Positions 50,577-59,864 of a stretch of 64,000 nt of DNA are shown in pieces. The stretch is taken from positions 62,001 through 126,000 of the forward strand of contig CAWCOV010000031.1 in the NCBI GenBank assembly GCA_963797255.1, read 5' to 3'. The notes beneath the pieces were generated by a model. That model saw only the letters and a program-made list of their open reading frames with translations, did not search any database and had not been told where the DNA came from. The DNA is from JANXZS01 sp963797255 (GTDB lineage: Bacteria > Acidobacteriota > Terriglobia > Terriglobales > Acidobacteriaceae). Position 1 is the stretch's first letter. Each line of letters begins with the position of its first letter. The translations under genes and the position numbers were made by a program.

Positions 50577-53060
50577 CTAGAATGTCTTCAAATACTCAAT
50601 GAGCGCTTTTTTCTCAGCGTCGCTGAGCGGTGGCTCCCCAGTCGAATAACTCGTGCCAAAATAATGTCCACGATTAACAACGAAGTCCTGGCACTTGTTG
50701 AGATCCATCAACGGACTACGCAGATTGGCGAATATCTTCTCTGCTTCCTCGTCGCTTGCGTTTGGCGGCAATTGCTCTAGATCATGCTTAGCCTTCAGCA
50801 GCAGATCCAAAACCTTCTTTTGGTACTGGAGACGGGCTGCAGGATCGCTAGTCTCAGGTAGCACGTTAAGATTCGAAAGTAGGTCTATGGGAGTGCCTTT
50901 AGGTATCGGACCTATCTGAACACCTTCGTCGCTAAAGAACCATGGAAACCAACGTTGAGCCGGACTGCGAAGGTCTTGCAACGCTGCCGGCAAGTATCCC
51001 GCGGGAATCCGCAAATAGCTTCGATCCGTTGTCCTATCGATCGCTCCTGGAATTTTGTCACCTAGTAGCGAGTCCTTGTCTCGCTTCTCCGGCCAAAGCA
51101 TCTTTTCGATTGAATCCTGAAAGGAATCCATCCGCGCTTCCACCGAGGGGCTCGGATTAAATCTTCCGACACTGTTGTTCAAGAGGAACGGAGCCGTGGA
51201 CCAAAGACTTATTAACGAGGGCGGACGAGTGTAGCCCCTTCCGCCCGCAGGGAGCACGTAGGGCTTCTTTTCTCCTGTGTACGGGTCATAGATTGTTGTT
51301 GTGCCTGCCGAAGGAAGATCCTTGTATGACTGGGACGAAAAATTATCCCAGATATTATCTGCCAGGGCATTGGTCGCAAGCGGACTGCATGAATTTGTCT
51401 GGAGCAATGTTACGGGCACTCGCAAATCCGTTGACAGATAGTTGTCCTTCGTAAAATCAGGGGCGAGAACAATTTCCAGCATGTCTCGTTTATATTCATC
51501 TGTCTTTGTCCAATTCCAATATCGATTCCAGCAGTCCATATAACCCGGACCTGCGCAGGACGCCGGATTTGCTTCCGGAGGAGGCGTCGGTTGCTTACTT
51601 GAATGGCAACGCGCGCAGCGCTCGGCAAATGCAATCTTGCCTTTCCCGAGCACGGCGCGATCCTTCGTGAGATATGCTTCGCCACCAGGCGCATCTTTGA
51701 GCAGGTGCGGTCCTGTTGATTTCAGGAAGAAGAGCGCCATCGCAGGAGTCTGCGCTTCAGTTGCCGCGAAGTAGCTGGAGTTAGTTTGCGCTATCTTTAC
51801 CTGAATGGGAGTTATAGGCTGGCCACCCACGAGAGCATTGAAGTGCAGCAGCCATTCTTCACTGAAGACACCGATGTTTAAGTAGACACGATTGAGAGCG
51901 GCGAGCGCTCCTACGGAGTCAGACCCATCCTTCAGAACGCGCGGAGTCCACACGGTGTCCGGCGCCTGGTAGAACTTAGTGAGAGGTCCGGACTTGATGT
52001 AGTCGTTGAATTGCTTGTTATCCTTCTGAGGACCGGCAATCGTTTCTTTTCCCCAGCGAGATGCTTGATCGAGCCTGGGCCCTAGGTTATAAACGGCGTT
52101 CATACTTCGCGGGTTATTGATGTTGTCTGTCGATATGAGAGATGTATCAAGTGTCCCCGGGCGCGAAGTGTGGAAGAGTTGAAAGACAAAGCTGGTCGAT
52201 TCAGGATTCCAGTCGAAGATGCGATCTATCCAAAAGTACTGAGCACCAACGTTCGAACTGAGATTCTCCCACTTAGGATTCTCAGGATCGGCGGGCGGCT
52301 TTATCGGGTTTGGTCCTACGTGGCAAAACGCACAGGACATTCCGACTCGATAAGGCTTCACCAGATCCTTCGATAGGTAATACTTGGGATCGTTGTAATA
52401 CCTCACCGGATCCCACTTCTTGGCCGCCTTTTCATCGAAGTTCGGATTTGGAAAGAGACGCAGGCCAACGATGCCGGTCGCGTATCCGTAATAAGAACCC
52501 GTAGCGACACTTGTCCCGCGCGAACCTATCTTCACTCCGGGATATTTCTGTTCATTCTCAAATGGCTCGGGAGGACAGTCAGGGCTTCGCTGATCCAGCC
52601 ACAAACCGTATCGTTTCGGATCAGGCCCGGTGGCTTTGACGTAGCAGGGCTCATTTACAAGGCCAAGGTATTGCCAACGATTATCGCGACTGGCCTTCAG
52701 ACCGGGATACGATGACAAGGTCTTGAGAAAATCCAAATTTCCGACACTTGTTTCGGAGATTTCATCCCAGAACTTATCGTTTCCCGCAGTCCATACGATC
52801 CAAGTATTGCGTCCCTTAATCTCGTCTGCCGTGAGCGTAATTCCCCCATCCATGTCGTGGAAGTAGTCCTCATCCGCAGCCGGAAAGGAACTTGCAGGTC
52901 TGCCCGCAAGGCGAGCCTCGTCATAGACCTTGCCTGGCTCACCTTTCTTGCAGCCGGTCAGTGATACTGCAACCAGGAGCATCGCAACAATCGTGAGTGC
53001 GTGCACAGCTATCATCCTGGAATGCTTTGCAGCGTTTACATCCGCGGGAACCCTGCTCAT
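50577..53060 (-). CDS. Di-heme c-type cytochrome lipoprotein (RoxA/CCP-like)
   Basis: 827 residues from ATG 53060 with GAGGAAAAC upstream (a GTG at 53072 is possible). A lipobox (AVSLTGC, C37) marks a lipoprotein. Two c-type heme sites are CAFCH (C243, C246, H247) and CARCH (C482, C485, H486). Late in the protein, PPSLISLWSTAPFLLNNSVG recalls the 'APYLHNGS' region of di-heme cytochrome c peroxidases and the rubber oxygenase RoxA. RoxA cleaves polyisoprene with O2, while CCP reduces peroxide. At 827 residues it is longer than either. It is 18 bases downstream of the DyP gene, so the two are co-transcribed. The reaction is unknown; lipid or polymer oxidation is possible. Confidence 0.82.
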   Translation of the reverse strand: MSRVPADVNAAKHSRMIAVHALTIVAMLLVAVSLTGCKKGEPGKVYDEARLAGRPASSFPAADEDYFHDMDGGITLTADEIKGRNTWIVWTAGNDKFWDEISETSVGNLDFLKTLSSYPGLKASRDNRWQYLGLVNEPCYVKATGPDPKRYGLWLDQRSPDCPPEPFENEQKYPGVKIGSRGTSVATGSYYGYATGIVGLRLFPNPNFDEKAAKKWDPVRYYNDPKYYLSKDLVKPYRVGMSCAFCHVGPNPIKPPADPENPKWENLSSNVGAQYFWIDRIFDWNPESTSFVFQLFHTSRPGTLDTSLISTDNINNPRSMNAVYNLGPRLDQASRWGKETIAGPQKDNKQFNDYIKSGPLTKFYQAPDTVWTPRVLKDGSDSVGALAALNRVYLNIGVFSEEWLLHFNALVGGQPITPIQVKIAQTNSSYFAATEAQTPAMALFFLKSTGPHLLKDAPGGEAYLTKDRAVLGKGKIAFAERCARCHSSKQPTPPPEANPASCAGPGYMDCWNRYWNWTKTDEYKRDMLEIVLAPDFTKDNYLSTDLRVPVTLLQTNSCSPLATNALADNIWDNFSSQSYKDLPSAGTTTIYDPYTGEKKPYVLPAGGRGYTRPPSLISLWSTAPFLLNNSVGRFNPSPSVEARMDSFQDSIEKMLWPEKRDKDSLLGDKIPGAIDRTTDRSYLRIPAGYLPAALQDLRSPAQRWFPWFFSDEGVQIGPIPKGTPIDLLSNLNVLPETSDPAARLQYQKKVLDLLLKAKHDLEQLPPNASDEEAEKIFANLRSPLMDLNKCQDFVVNRGHYFGTSYSTGEPPLSDAEKKALIEYLKTF

Positions 53061-53078
53061 TGTTTTCCTCACTTGTTC

Positions 53079-54578
53079 TCAGATCCTTGCAGCGCGTGCA
53101 ATATAACGCAGCGCTCGAATGCCCGGAAGAAAGAAGTACGCTCCTCCACGAACAGTGACAAATTGCGGAACACTCTCCACCTGTCGTCGAATTCCTGTCG
53201 TCGCAGGGAGAGAGAAAGTGTCGATTGGGCAACCAGCAACCGGTTCACGATTGCCGAGCAGCGGATCACTCTCTTCGCTCAACCCATTGAACTTTCCACT
53301 CATTAGCCATGCGTTTTGTAGGAATTCAAATTGGCGTGCGATGTTGGCATTCAGGCAAACGAACTGGAGCCCACTTGGTTGTTCGCCGGGCTGAGGAGGC
53401 GCGAGTCTTTGTGCCGCATCTACGTTCGGACCATACTCTCGTCCCCTTCGCAACAGGCGATGAAACCGCGTAGATGCGATGATGTCGTCGCGGATTGTCT
53501 TGCGTCCGAAGCCAGCCATTCTAACTAACCGCCCCAATAAACCTTCCGTATCGGCGGGATAGTCAGCATTGCGCGGATTCGCGCGACGCACGTGAGCACC
53601 GAAGGGACAAGCAATTCCGTCCGGATCCTCGTCATAAGTAAACCGGTTGAGTCGAACATCGTCGTCACCGGGACCCACTCCGGTGATAGCTTGCTTGCAA
53701 GCTGGTAGAAGAGATTCGCCCGACATTTTACGACCAACCATCATCTCCGCGAACTCCTGTCGAGTTGCGCCGTCGGAGTGAGACTGATCGTCAGCGAATT
53801 TCCAGAAGCCCCGCACATCCTGCTCCAGCTGGCGCACCACTATGTAAGTGCCGTTGCGTCCCAGATCTCCATACCCTGGAGAATTCGTATCTGCGGGCAA
53901 ATCCCCTGCTGCTTCCTTTGGAACAACCGGGCGACCAGTTAGCTTGCCATACTCGTTTTCATAGCCAAGCACGAACTCTCCTAGGGCGCTCACATTCTCA
54001 TAGTTGAGCTTGTCTCCAGAGACATTTTTCGACTGGTTCCAATCGAGCACGGGCTGACTCACGCCGTCCACAAATCCAAATGGTTCAACGCCGTCCATAT
54101 CGCTGGTCGGAAGACATTGCAGCAGTTCGAATCCGGATTGCCGCAACTCTTCTTCCAGCGAATTTTTCCAGCCTTCGAGCATTCCAGGCATGGCGTAGAT
54201 CATCGCGATTGCATCTGGAACTTTTTCTGGGCCACCCCATTGCCAGTACTCTGGAGCGTTCAGTCCGGTATCGCCAAGGCGCCGCGATCGGTTTTTATCG
54301 CCCGTCATTCCGGCCAGAAATTCGGCAGAAAAGCCGCCCATCACCTGTTCATTCACTCTCAGCTTCCGTAACCCATTGCCCGTAAATGCGAGTTGCAAAG
54401 CTCGTTCCGGCGGAGAACTCTGCTCTTTCGCCGTGGCGACGGGCGCATTTTCAAGCCAACCCGCAGCGGCAACAGCGTCTTGTACAAGGAGGAGAAGAAA
54501 GCACGCCTCCGTCAGGCGTCCATAGCCAAACCGCAGCAGGCCCTGCATATCGTCATAGTCGACTGGAGTAACGGCCAT
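53079..54578 (-). CDS. Dye-decolorising (DyP-type) heme peroxidase
   Basis: 499 residues, with AGGAG six bases before the ATG. Family marks are GFVDGVSQP (the GxxDG motif, D171 as the catalytic acid), GTYIVVRQLEQDVRGFW, CPFGAHVRRANPR with proximal heme ligand H329, and a RFHRLLRRGREYG region (371-383) for the distal arginine. Length and motif spacing fit the larger DyP classes (C/D) rather than Tat-exported EfeB. No signal peptide was found. DyPs oxidise phenols, dyes and lignin-like compounds with H2O2. Downstream is the di-heme lipoprotein, upstream the 431-residue unknown protein. An oxidative partnership is likely but untested. Confidence 0.92.
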   Translation of the reverse strand: MAVTPVDYDDMQGLLRFGYGRLTEACFLLLLVQDAVAAAGWLENAPVATAKEQSSPPERALQLAFTGNGLRKLRVNEQVMGGFSAEFLAGMTGDKNRSRRLGDTGLNAPEYWQWGGPEKVPDAIAMIYAMPGMLEGWKNSLEEELRQSGFELLQCLPTSDMDGVEPFGFVDGVSQPVLDWNQSKNVSGDKLNYENVSALGEFVLGYENEYGKLTGRPVVPKEAAGDLPADTNSPGYGDLGRNGTYIVVRQLEQDVRGFWKFADDQSHSDGATRQEFAEMMVGRKMSGESLLPACKQAITGVGPGDDDVRLNRFTYDEDPDGIACPFGAHVRRANPRNADYPADTEGLLGRLVRMAGFGRKTIRDDIIASTRFHRLLRRGREYGPNVDAAQRLAPPQPGEQPSGLQFVCLNANIARQFEFLQNAWLMSGKFNGLSEESDPLLGNREPVAGCPIDTFSLPATTGIRRQVESVPQFVTVRGGAYFFLPGIRALRYIARAARI

Positions 54579-54647
54579 GCACTGCTCCTGGGACTTATAG
54601 AACCACCTACAGCACCCGAGATGCGTCTCTACAAAGTGATTCGAAGC

Positions 54648-55943
54648 TCACAAAAGTTTCACCCATTCCGCCGCTTCGGCATCGGTAATCGACTTTTTTT
54701 TCAGTCCTTCACGGATTAGTCGATTGCGAACCATGTCGTAAGCGGTGACACCTGGAGTGGCGTCATACCAGACCTCGGTGGGCAGTTGGTGGCGTCGTAT
54801 ATAGTCTTTGAATTTCTGCTCATCTTTTGCGCCATCTGCCACAAGCCAGTTCGTTCTTGGGTATCCCACACCATTGCTGAACACCAGGTTCAATCCCCAC
54901 GCAACCTTGTTGATGAAGTCGCCCATGTAGCTCTCCAGGCTGCCATCGTAGTTGCTGGCGAAGTAGAGCCGCTTACGATCGTCGAGGAAAACCCACCGCG
55001 CAAAGTGAATCGTACTGACACGCGCGAGGTATCCGCGATTGTAAATATGCCGGGTGGTGTATTCGATGGCGAACAGCAGGAATACCAACGTCCAGCGCCG
55101 AAAGAGTCCTGGCTTAAGATTTCCATAGGCGCTAAATTGATTCGTGATGATCTGGTCTTCCCGGATCGCCAACGACGTTACAAACTGCGGATCGGTCCGA
55201 GGAACAATCTCCACGTCACGTTTCTCGCGGATTCGAAGCTGAATGAGAAAAAAAGGAAGATAGGCGAGCACCAAAGGGAGTGCCAGCAAGAGGAGTAGTG
55301 GGACAGCTATCAGGTGAGCTAGATTCTTCAAACGCCAAGCAAGTGGTGTCGCGGCTTCAGGCGTCAGTAATAATCTCCCAGCCTTGTGTTCTTCGTTTGC
55401 GAACGCCCGCAATGCGCTCCAGACGGATTGTGCGTTCATGTTTGCAAAAGCAGCGCTCTGCAGTTTCCTTTCTATCGCGAGACGTAGACTCTGTTCTTCT
55501 CGAACCTGTTGCACCGTCCTGCCAACCCAGTTCACGTAGGAGGTTGAAGGAGATTGCTCGTGACGGACCATCCACTGAAACAAATCCGTGCCTGCCTGAA
55601 ATGACTCACAGCAAGCGAAGATTTTTGTCAGACCGTCCTGCGCACGCGTTGCCAACTCTCGCCGCAATAGATCAGCAGAACCGTCGCAATCGCAAAGAAA
55701 GGCAAGTTGCTTCGTCGCAGGTAGCGGTGTCGCGTTGTATGCCAGGAGATCTTCACGGGTGCGATCGTCAAGGATGACAAAGCGTGCAAAATGGATGGTA
55801 GGAAACTGGCCGAATGGAACCAGCGGATTTTGCGGGTCGGCGATACCGGGGGCACTGTTCATTTGATCAAGAAGCTGGCGCAGTTCCGCCTCGCGATTCT
55901 CGAGAATCGGTGCAACCACCATAATGTTGGATTGCGGAGTCAT
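54648..55943 (-). CDS. Unknown protein with duplicated domain and two membrane spans
   Basis: 431 residues. A motif, TIHFAR(F/W)V(I/F)LDDR, occurs twice: near residue 49 and near residue 315, each followed by a short strand (LAFLCDCDGS and LYFASNYDGS). This points to two related half-domains of a DyP/chlorite-dismutase-like alpha+beta type, which is inference. Between them lie two hydrophobic spans (about 210-240, LIAVPLLLLLALPLVLAYL). It has no signal peptide and no obvious heme-binding site. Co-location with a DyP gene 69 bases downstream and an unknown protein 21 bases upstream suggests a membrane partner of the peroxidase. GAGG lies just before the ATG. Not assigned to a named family. Confidence 0.75.
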   Translation of the reverse strand: MTPQSNIMVVAPILENREAELRQLLDQMNSAPGIADPQNPLVPFGQFPTIHFARFVILDDRTREDLLAYNATPLPATKQLAFLCDCDGSADLLRRELATRAQDGLTKIFACCESFQAGTDLFQWMVRHEQSPSTSYVNWVGRTVQQVREEQSLRLAIERKLQSAAFANMNAQSVWSALRAFANEEHKAGRLLLTPEAATPLAWRLKNLAHLIAVPLLLLLALPLVLAYLPFFLIQLRIREKRDVEIVPRTDPQFVTSLAIREDQIITNQFSAYGNLKPGLFRRWTLVFLLFAIEYTTRHIYNRGYLARVSTIHFARWVFLDDRKRLYFASNYDGSLESYMGDFINKVAWGLNLVFSNGVGYPRTNWLVADGAKDEQKFKDYIRRHQLPTEVWYDATPGVTAYDMVRNRLIREGLKKKSITDAEAAEWVKLL

Positions 55944-55964
55944 TGCCTCTTTTCGAGCCAGCAG

Positions 55965-56396
55965 TTAGAACTGCAACGCAAAATGGATGAGCCGATCCTT
56001 ATTCCAATACACCAATCCCAGATAGATGTTGGGTGATATGAGCCGAATCTCATCTCGGATCCAGTGGGCCACCGTCGACGTTTCGGAGTAATCCAGCACG
56101 ATGCAATCCTTTCCATCGAACCAGCTTGTCCCCTTGTAAACCTTGGCTACAATCGCGTTCAGTCCAAAGGGCAGAATACGATTGCGTAGTGTACCGGTAT
56201 TGGCATCGAAGGTCTTTCCTTGCCAGACGAACAAGTTCACCATCTCTGCCATCTCTTTTGTGAAGACGGTGCCCGGCGATATGATCGCAGTTCCCTTCGC
56301 CTCGCCGGATGGGAGGGGACCAACCGTTCCTGCCTTGAATAAATCGTCGAGTTCCGCCTGCGGCCTGATCAGCAGTTCTGAAATTTCAATTGGCAT
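55965..56396 (-). CDS. Small conserved-looking protein of unknown function
   Basis: 143 residues with a good site (GAGGGG five bases before the ATG). No signal peptide or membrane span. Features include DDLFKAGTVGPLPSG at the start, KGTAIISPG, VWQGKTFD, RNRILPFG, DGKDCIVLDYS, and a closing LGLVYWNKDRLIHFALQF, giving a predominantly beta sequence that looks lipocalin- or DUF4334-like. A lipid-binding or carrier role would suit the neighbouring oxidative enzymes, but this is only inference. The 431-residue gene starts 21 bases downstream, so they are co-transcribed. No catalytic residues were recognised. Confidence 0.7.
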   Translation of the reverse strand: MPIEISELLIRPQAELDDLFKAGTVGPLPSGEAKGTAIISPGTVFTKEMAEMVNLFVWQGKTFDANTGTLRNRILPFGLNAIVAKVYKGTSWFDGKDCIVLDYSETSTVAHWIRDEIRLISPNIYLGLVYWNKDRLIHFALQF

Positions 56397-56589
56397 TCTC
56401 GCCCCTCGGTCGAAGCAGAAATCTCTGGCGCGCTGTGCACCAGACGCGCAAACGTCTGAATTTCTACTGCAAAACTAAAATGAAAATGTTGCGGGGCCGA
56501 TAGCTGTAGGAGGCTGAAGATATCGCTGTCGCACGTGGTTGTCAACGAGAGTTTGCTCGTTGGTTACCGTTTGAGGAACATGCCGCGGC

Positions 56590-58488
56590 TCAATCTTTTC
56601 TCGCTGCCGCAAGTATTTCTTCGGCAGCCTTTTCCCCAATCATGTAGATTGCGCTTGCGATAAAGAAACCTGGAATACGAGGAAACACCGATGCATCCAC
56701 CACTCGGAGCGAAGTAGTGCCATGAACTCGAAAGTCGCCGGTCAGGACACCCTGGTTCTCCAATTTGCCGATCGCGCAACTGCAGGAGGCGTGATGGCCC
56801 CAGGCATGTTTGCGAACAAACGCTTTTAGATCTTCGTCAGTTTCAACACCATCTCCCGGAAGTTCCTCTTCGGCAATCAGCTTGTTTGTGCGGAAATGTT
56901 TTGTAATCTCACGCACGAACCGTATGCCCTGGACGACTGCATTCAAATCCTGACCTTCCGAGTCGCTGCCCTCTTCGAAATAGTTAAAGTTGATTTTCGG
57001 TATATCCAACGGATCGGCGGAACGCAACGTCACTTCGCCGCCTCGATTGTTAGTGTGGGCTTTGAGCACCACCCAAGTCAGGTAATTCAAATTTTTGGCA
57101 AACAATGATGAGTAGGATGGGTAGTAGCCGCGAAACAGGCCGAGCAGAGCCATGCAGAAAATATCCGGCACTGCAAGGTCTGGCGTCGAACGCTTGAAGG
57201 CGGTAAGGACCGCGCCGTTCGTTGTATAGGAACCCTCTCGTCGTTGCTGCCAAGTCTTAAAGTGTGAATCATCCGCCGTAAACCGAGCGCCGTCAAATAC
57301 CTGCCATTGTTTAAAGTTCATACGGCTTACTACCGGGATTTCATATCGATCCTGAAGATTCTTTCCGACACCCGGCAGGTCCACTCGGACGGGTATGTTG
57401 TGACGCTCAAGCTGCTCGCGCGGTCCAACACCCGACAGCATGAGAAGCTGTGGCGTGTTGAATGCCCCTCCGCAAAGAATTACCTCGCGGGATGCAAACG
57501 CCGTCCGCAATTCTCCCGCCTCGGTCGACGGACTCGCATGTGCACGATAGAGCCGCTTCCCTTTCAAATACTCGACGCCAATCGCCCGATTTTTGTCGTC
57601 GAACAGAACTCGAGTCGCGAAGGCGTTGAGTTCAATGCGTAATCGATCAGGGAATTTCGCAGCAACTTCAAGCACCCTTTCGCGTGAGCCCATACGCGCG
57701 TGATTGCGGGAAGTAAGTGGAGTGACCCGAACTCCTCCAGCGTTCTCTTTGACCAGGCGCCAGTCATTGGGATCGAGGGCTGCCTTTAGCGCCCAGCGCA
57801 AATGGTCTCGTTTGCTGCCGGCGTGCCGAAAGGCTTCCCATGCAGATTCGAGGATCATCCTGACCAGGTCGGAGTCAATTAACGCCGAGTTCGGTATCGC
57901 TACTTCCGTTTGCAACCACCCATTCCATCCATGCCGCGTTGGATTCATGCCGAGTTTTGCCAGCATTCGATAAGGCCAACGATGATGGCAGTTTTCCAAA
58001 AGCTCAAAGTAGCGGCGCATGTTATCGGATCGCCAGGAATCGTCTCCAGTTAGTTCCGCGATCGAGTCCCAATCCGCGTTGTGCGGATATACGAAAATCA
58101 TCGCATTGTGTGCCGTGCAGCCGCCGAGCGTGCCCGCACGCGGATAGAGAACTCCATCAACGCGTTTGCCATTGAGTGTCTCGATATAGTTTGGATCGAG
58201 CTTTTGGACCGCGTCTTCCTTGTAATGACGGACAAAGAAATCCCACTTTATCGCATCATTCTCTGAGGCGAATCCATGGAAAACCGGAACATCGTAGTCG
58301 TTGGGGATTCCGCCGCTTTCCGGCACCGGCGCTGGCTGCTCGCTCGCATCCCGCGGATCTCCCCCGGCCTCCAATAGCAGGACGGTTCGACCAGCTTCGG
58401 CCAGTCGCGCCGCGACTGTTCCACCACCCGCACCCGACCCTACGACGATGTACTCGGCGTTCGCGTTCTTTTCGGATCCACTCGTCAA
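56590..58488 (-). CDS. GMC-family FAD oxidoreductase
   Basis: 632 residues, from a TTG preceded by GGAG about ten bases upstream. The N-terminal FAD motif is VVGSGAGGGT (G17, G19, G22) with E40 closing the strand. Further GMC marks are RAGTLGGCTAHNAMI, LCGGAFNTPQLLMLSGVG and DLPGVGKNLQD. The catalytic region near the C-terminus is WGHHASCSCAIG, with a histidine pair, then RVVDASVFPRIPGF. GMC enzymes oxidise alcohols (cholesterol, choline, sugars, long-chain alcohols). The chain is longer than glucose oxidase and resembles alcohol or cholesterol oxidase types. Divergent from the catalase-like gene, and the first gene of the minus-strand block, 193 bases before the 143-residue gene. Confidence 0.92.
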   Translation of the reverse strand: MTSGSEKNANAEYIVVGSGAGGGTVAARLAEAGRTVLLLEAGGDPRDASEQPAPVPESGGIPNDYDVPVFHGFASENDAIKWDFFVRHYKEDAVQKLDPNYIETLNGKRVDGVLYPRAGTLGGCTAHNAMIFVYPHNADWDSIAELTGDDSWRSDNMRRYFELLENCHHRWPYRMLAKLGMNPTRHGWNGWLQTEVAIPNSALIDSDLVRMILESAWEAFRHAGSKRDHLRWALKAALDPNDWRLVKENAGGVRVTPLTSRNHARMGSRERVLEVAAKFPDRLRIELNAFATRVLFDDKNRAIGVEYLKGKRLYRAHASPSTEAGELRTAFASREVILCGGAFNTPQLLMLSGVGPREQLERHNIPVRVDLPGVGKNLQDRYEIPVVSRMNFKQWQVFDGARFTADDSHFKTWQQRREGSYTTNGAVLTAFKRSTPDLAVPDIFCMALLGLFRGYYPSYSSLFAKNLNYLTWVVLKAHTNNRGGEVTLRSADPLDIPKINFNYFEEGSDSEGQDLNAVVQGIRFVREITKHFRTNKLIAEEELPGDGVETDEDLKAFVRKHAWGHHASCSCAIGKLENQGVLTGDFRVHGTTSLRVVDASVFPRIPGFFIASAIYMIGEKAAEEILAAARKD

Positions 58489-58652
58489 GGAAATTGTCTC
58501 CGGCTTATTCGAGTTCGCAACCTATCCTAGCCTTACTCGACGGAAAGCTGCCATGCAAATGCAATCAGGCCGACTTTTCTGTTAGGCTAGCGCGCAATCG
58601 TGCAATACGCATTTTGACCCGCAATCATCCGTGGCAGCAAAAGGATTTACAA
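58489..58652. promoter_or_regulatory. Divergent intergenic region between GMC oxidoreductase and catalase-like genes
   Basis: Only 164 bases separate the two divergent start codons, so both promoters must lie here and one regulator could control both genes. No clear -35/-10 elements or palindrome were identified by eye. AAAGGATT (58640-58647) serves as ribosome-binding site for the catalase-like gene. Confidence 0.45.
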
Positions 58653-59825
58653 ATGAGCCTCGGTCCGCAGATCAATGACGCGATCCTCTCCCTCGTAGCT
58701 CTGGAACATCGGATTGATCCCCTGTTCCGGGATGCGTTCGATGCCGTTTTTCAGCGGCCCCTTGGCCGGCTCATACAAAAATTCCTGCGGTTAACTCACG
58801 GCAGTCATGAAACGCGGCTCTGCCAGGAAATCCTTGTTCCAGGAGAAGAAACCATAACCGCCGGCATCATAGGCGAGATGAGCCGGTACACGGAGCGGGA
58901 GTACATCGGCCGCACGGCGGAGCGTGCTGGGAATACAAAGACTTATGGCGTCGTACGCGGGACATTTCAAGTTCTTCCGAACCTCCCGCCTCAACTTCCC
59001 GTCGGAGTCTTTTCGCAGCCTACAAAATTCCCCGCATGGATTCGATTTGCTGGGCCCGGTCCAGCCTCTCCCCCTGATGTTCGCGATAGCGGCATTCTCA
59101 GCATCGGTATCAAGTTGATGGGAGTGTCGGGCGAAAAGCTGCTCGACGATGAACGAGCCACACAGGACTTTACCGGAATCAGTTCGCCAACATTCACTAC
59201 CCCCAACGTCGTCGAGAATCTCAAACTGCAACGGCATATATACGCGCGGACTCCCATTTTCTATTTCATCAACCCGCTCGACTCCCATTTCCTCGACCTG
59301 TTCATGCAGGGAATTTATGCGCGAATGAACTCAAACCCACTTGAATCCCGGTATTGGAGCTGCGTCCCGTATCTACTTGGAGAAGGCCGCGCTATGAAAT
59401 ACTCCATACGTCCGCGCTCCAATTCCAAGACAAAAATCCCGTTCAGTCCGCCAGCGGATTGGCTTCGGCAATCGATGGCCGCCACTCTAGATCGAAGCGA
59501 TGTCGAGTTCGACTTCCTGATTCAGTTGCAAACCGATCCCGACAGAATGCCCATCGAGGACGCTTCCATTGAATGGCCCGAAGAACTCTCACCGTTTATC
59601 CCGGTTGCACGCATCACCATTCCACGGCAGCAGTTTTCATCACCAGCACAATTCAAGTTCGCTCGTGAATTGTCTTTCAATCCATGGCATTCCATCGCGG
59701 AACATCGCCCACTCGGCAATCAAAACCGTGCACGCCGCGCCCTCTACCAGGAGTTATCCCGGTTGCGCCAATCCATGAATCGCGAACCGCACGTTGAGCC
59801 GACCGGCGATGAATATTTCGATTGA
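58653..59825 (+). CDS. Catalase-like heme protein (y4iL-type family)
   Basis: 390 residues from ATG 58653; the upstream part of the frame to 58176 only overlaps the GMC gene and is not real. The sequence matches the catalase-like family of small heme proteins: GVVRGTFQVLPNLP, LPVGVFSQPTKFPAWIRFAGP, SIGIKLMGVSG, QDFTG, and a C-terminal FNPWHSIAEHRPLGNQNRARR that is conserved in these proteins. True catalases dismute H2O2, while several members of this family act on fatty-acid hydroperoxides with lipoxygenase-like partners. The typical catalase RxxxY heme ligand was not placed with certainty. The PQQ dehydrogenase gene starts 39 bases downstream. Confidence 0.85.
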   Translation: MSLGPQINDAILSLVALEHRIDPLFRDAFDAVFQRPLGRLIQKFLRLTHGSHETRLCQEILVPGEETITAGIIGEMSRYTEREYIGRTAERAGNTKTYGVVRGTFQVLPNLPPQLPVGVFSQPTKFPAWIRFAGPGPASPPDVRDSGILSIGIKLMGVSGEKLLDDERATQDFTGISSPTFTTPNVVENLKLQRHIYARTPIFYFINPLDSHFLDLFMQGIYARMNSNPLESRYWSCVPYLLGEGRAMKYSIRPRSNSKTKIPFSPPADWLRQSMAATLDRSDVEFDFLIQLQTDPDRMPIEDASIEWPEELSPFIPVARITIPRQQFSSPAQFKFARELSFNPWHSIAEHRPLGNQNRARRALYQELSRLRQSMNREPHVEPTGDEYFD

Positions 59826-59864
59826 TCGCATATAAGCTGATACCAGATTCCGAAGGGCGGGCAC

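Noticed and set aside
58176..58652. N-terminal extension of the catalase-like protein
   Set aside because: It overlaps the start of the GMC gene on the other strand and has low-complexity, arginine- and proline-rich sequence; the ATG at 58653 has a ribosome-binding site and begins the family domain.
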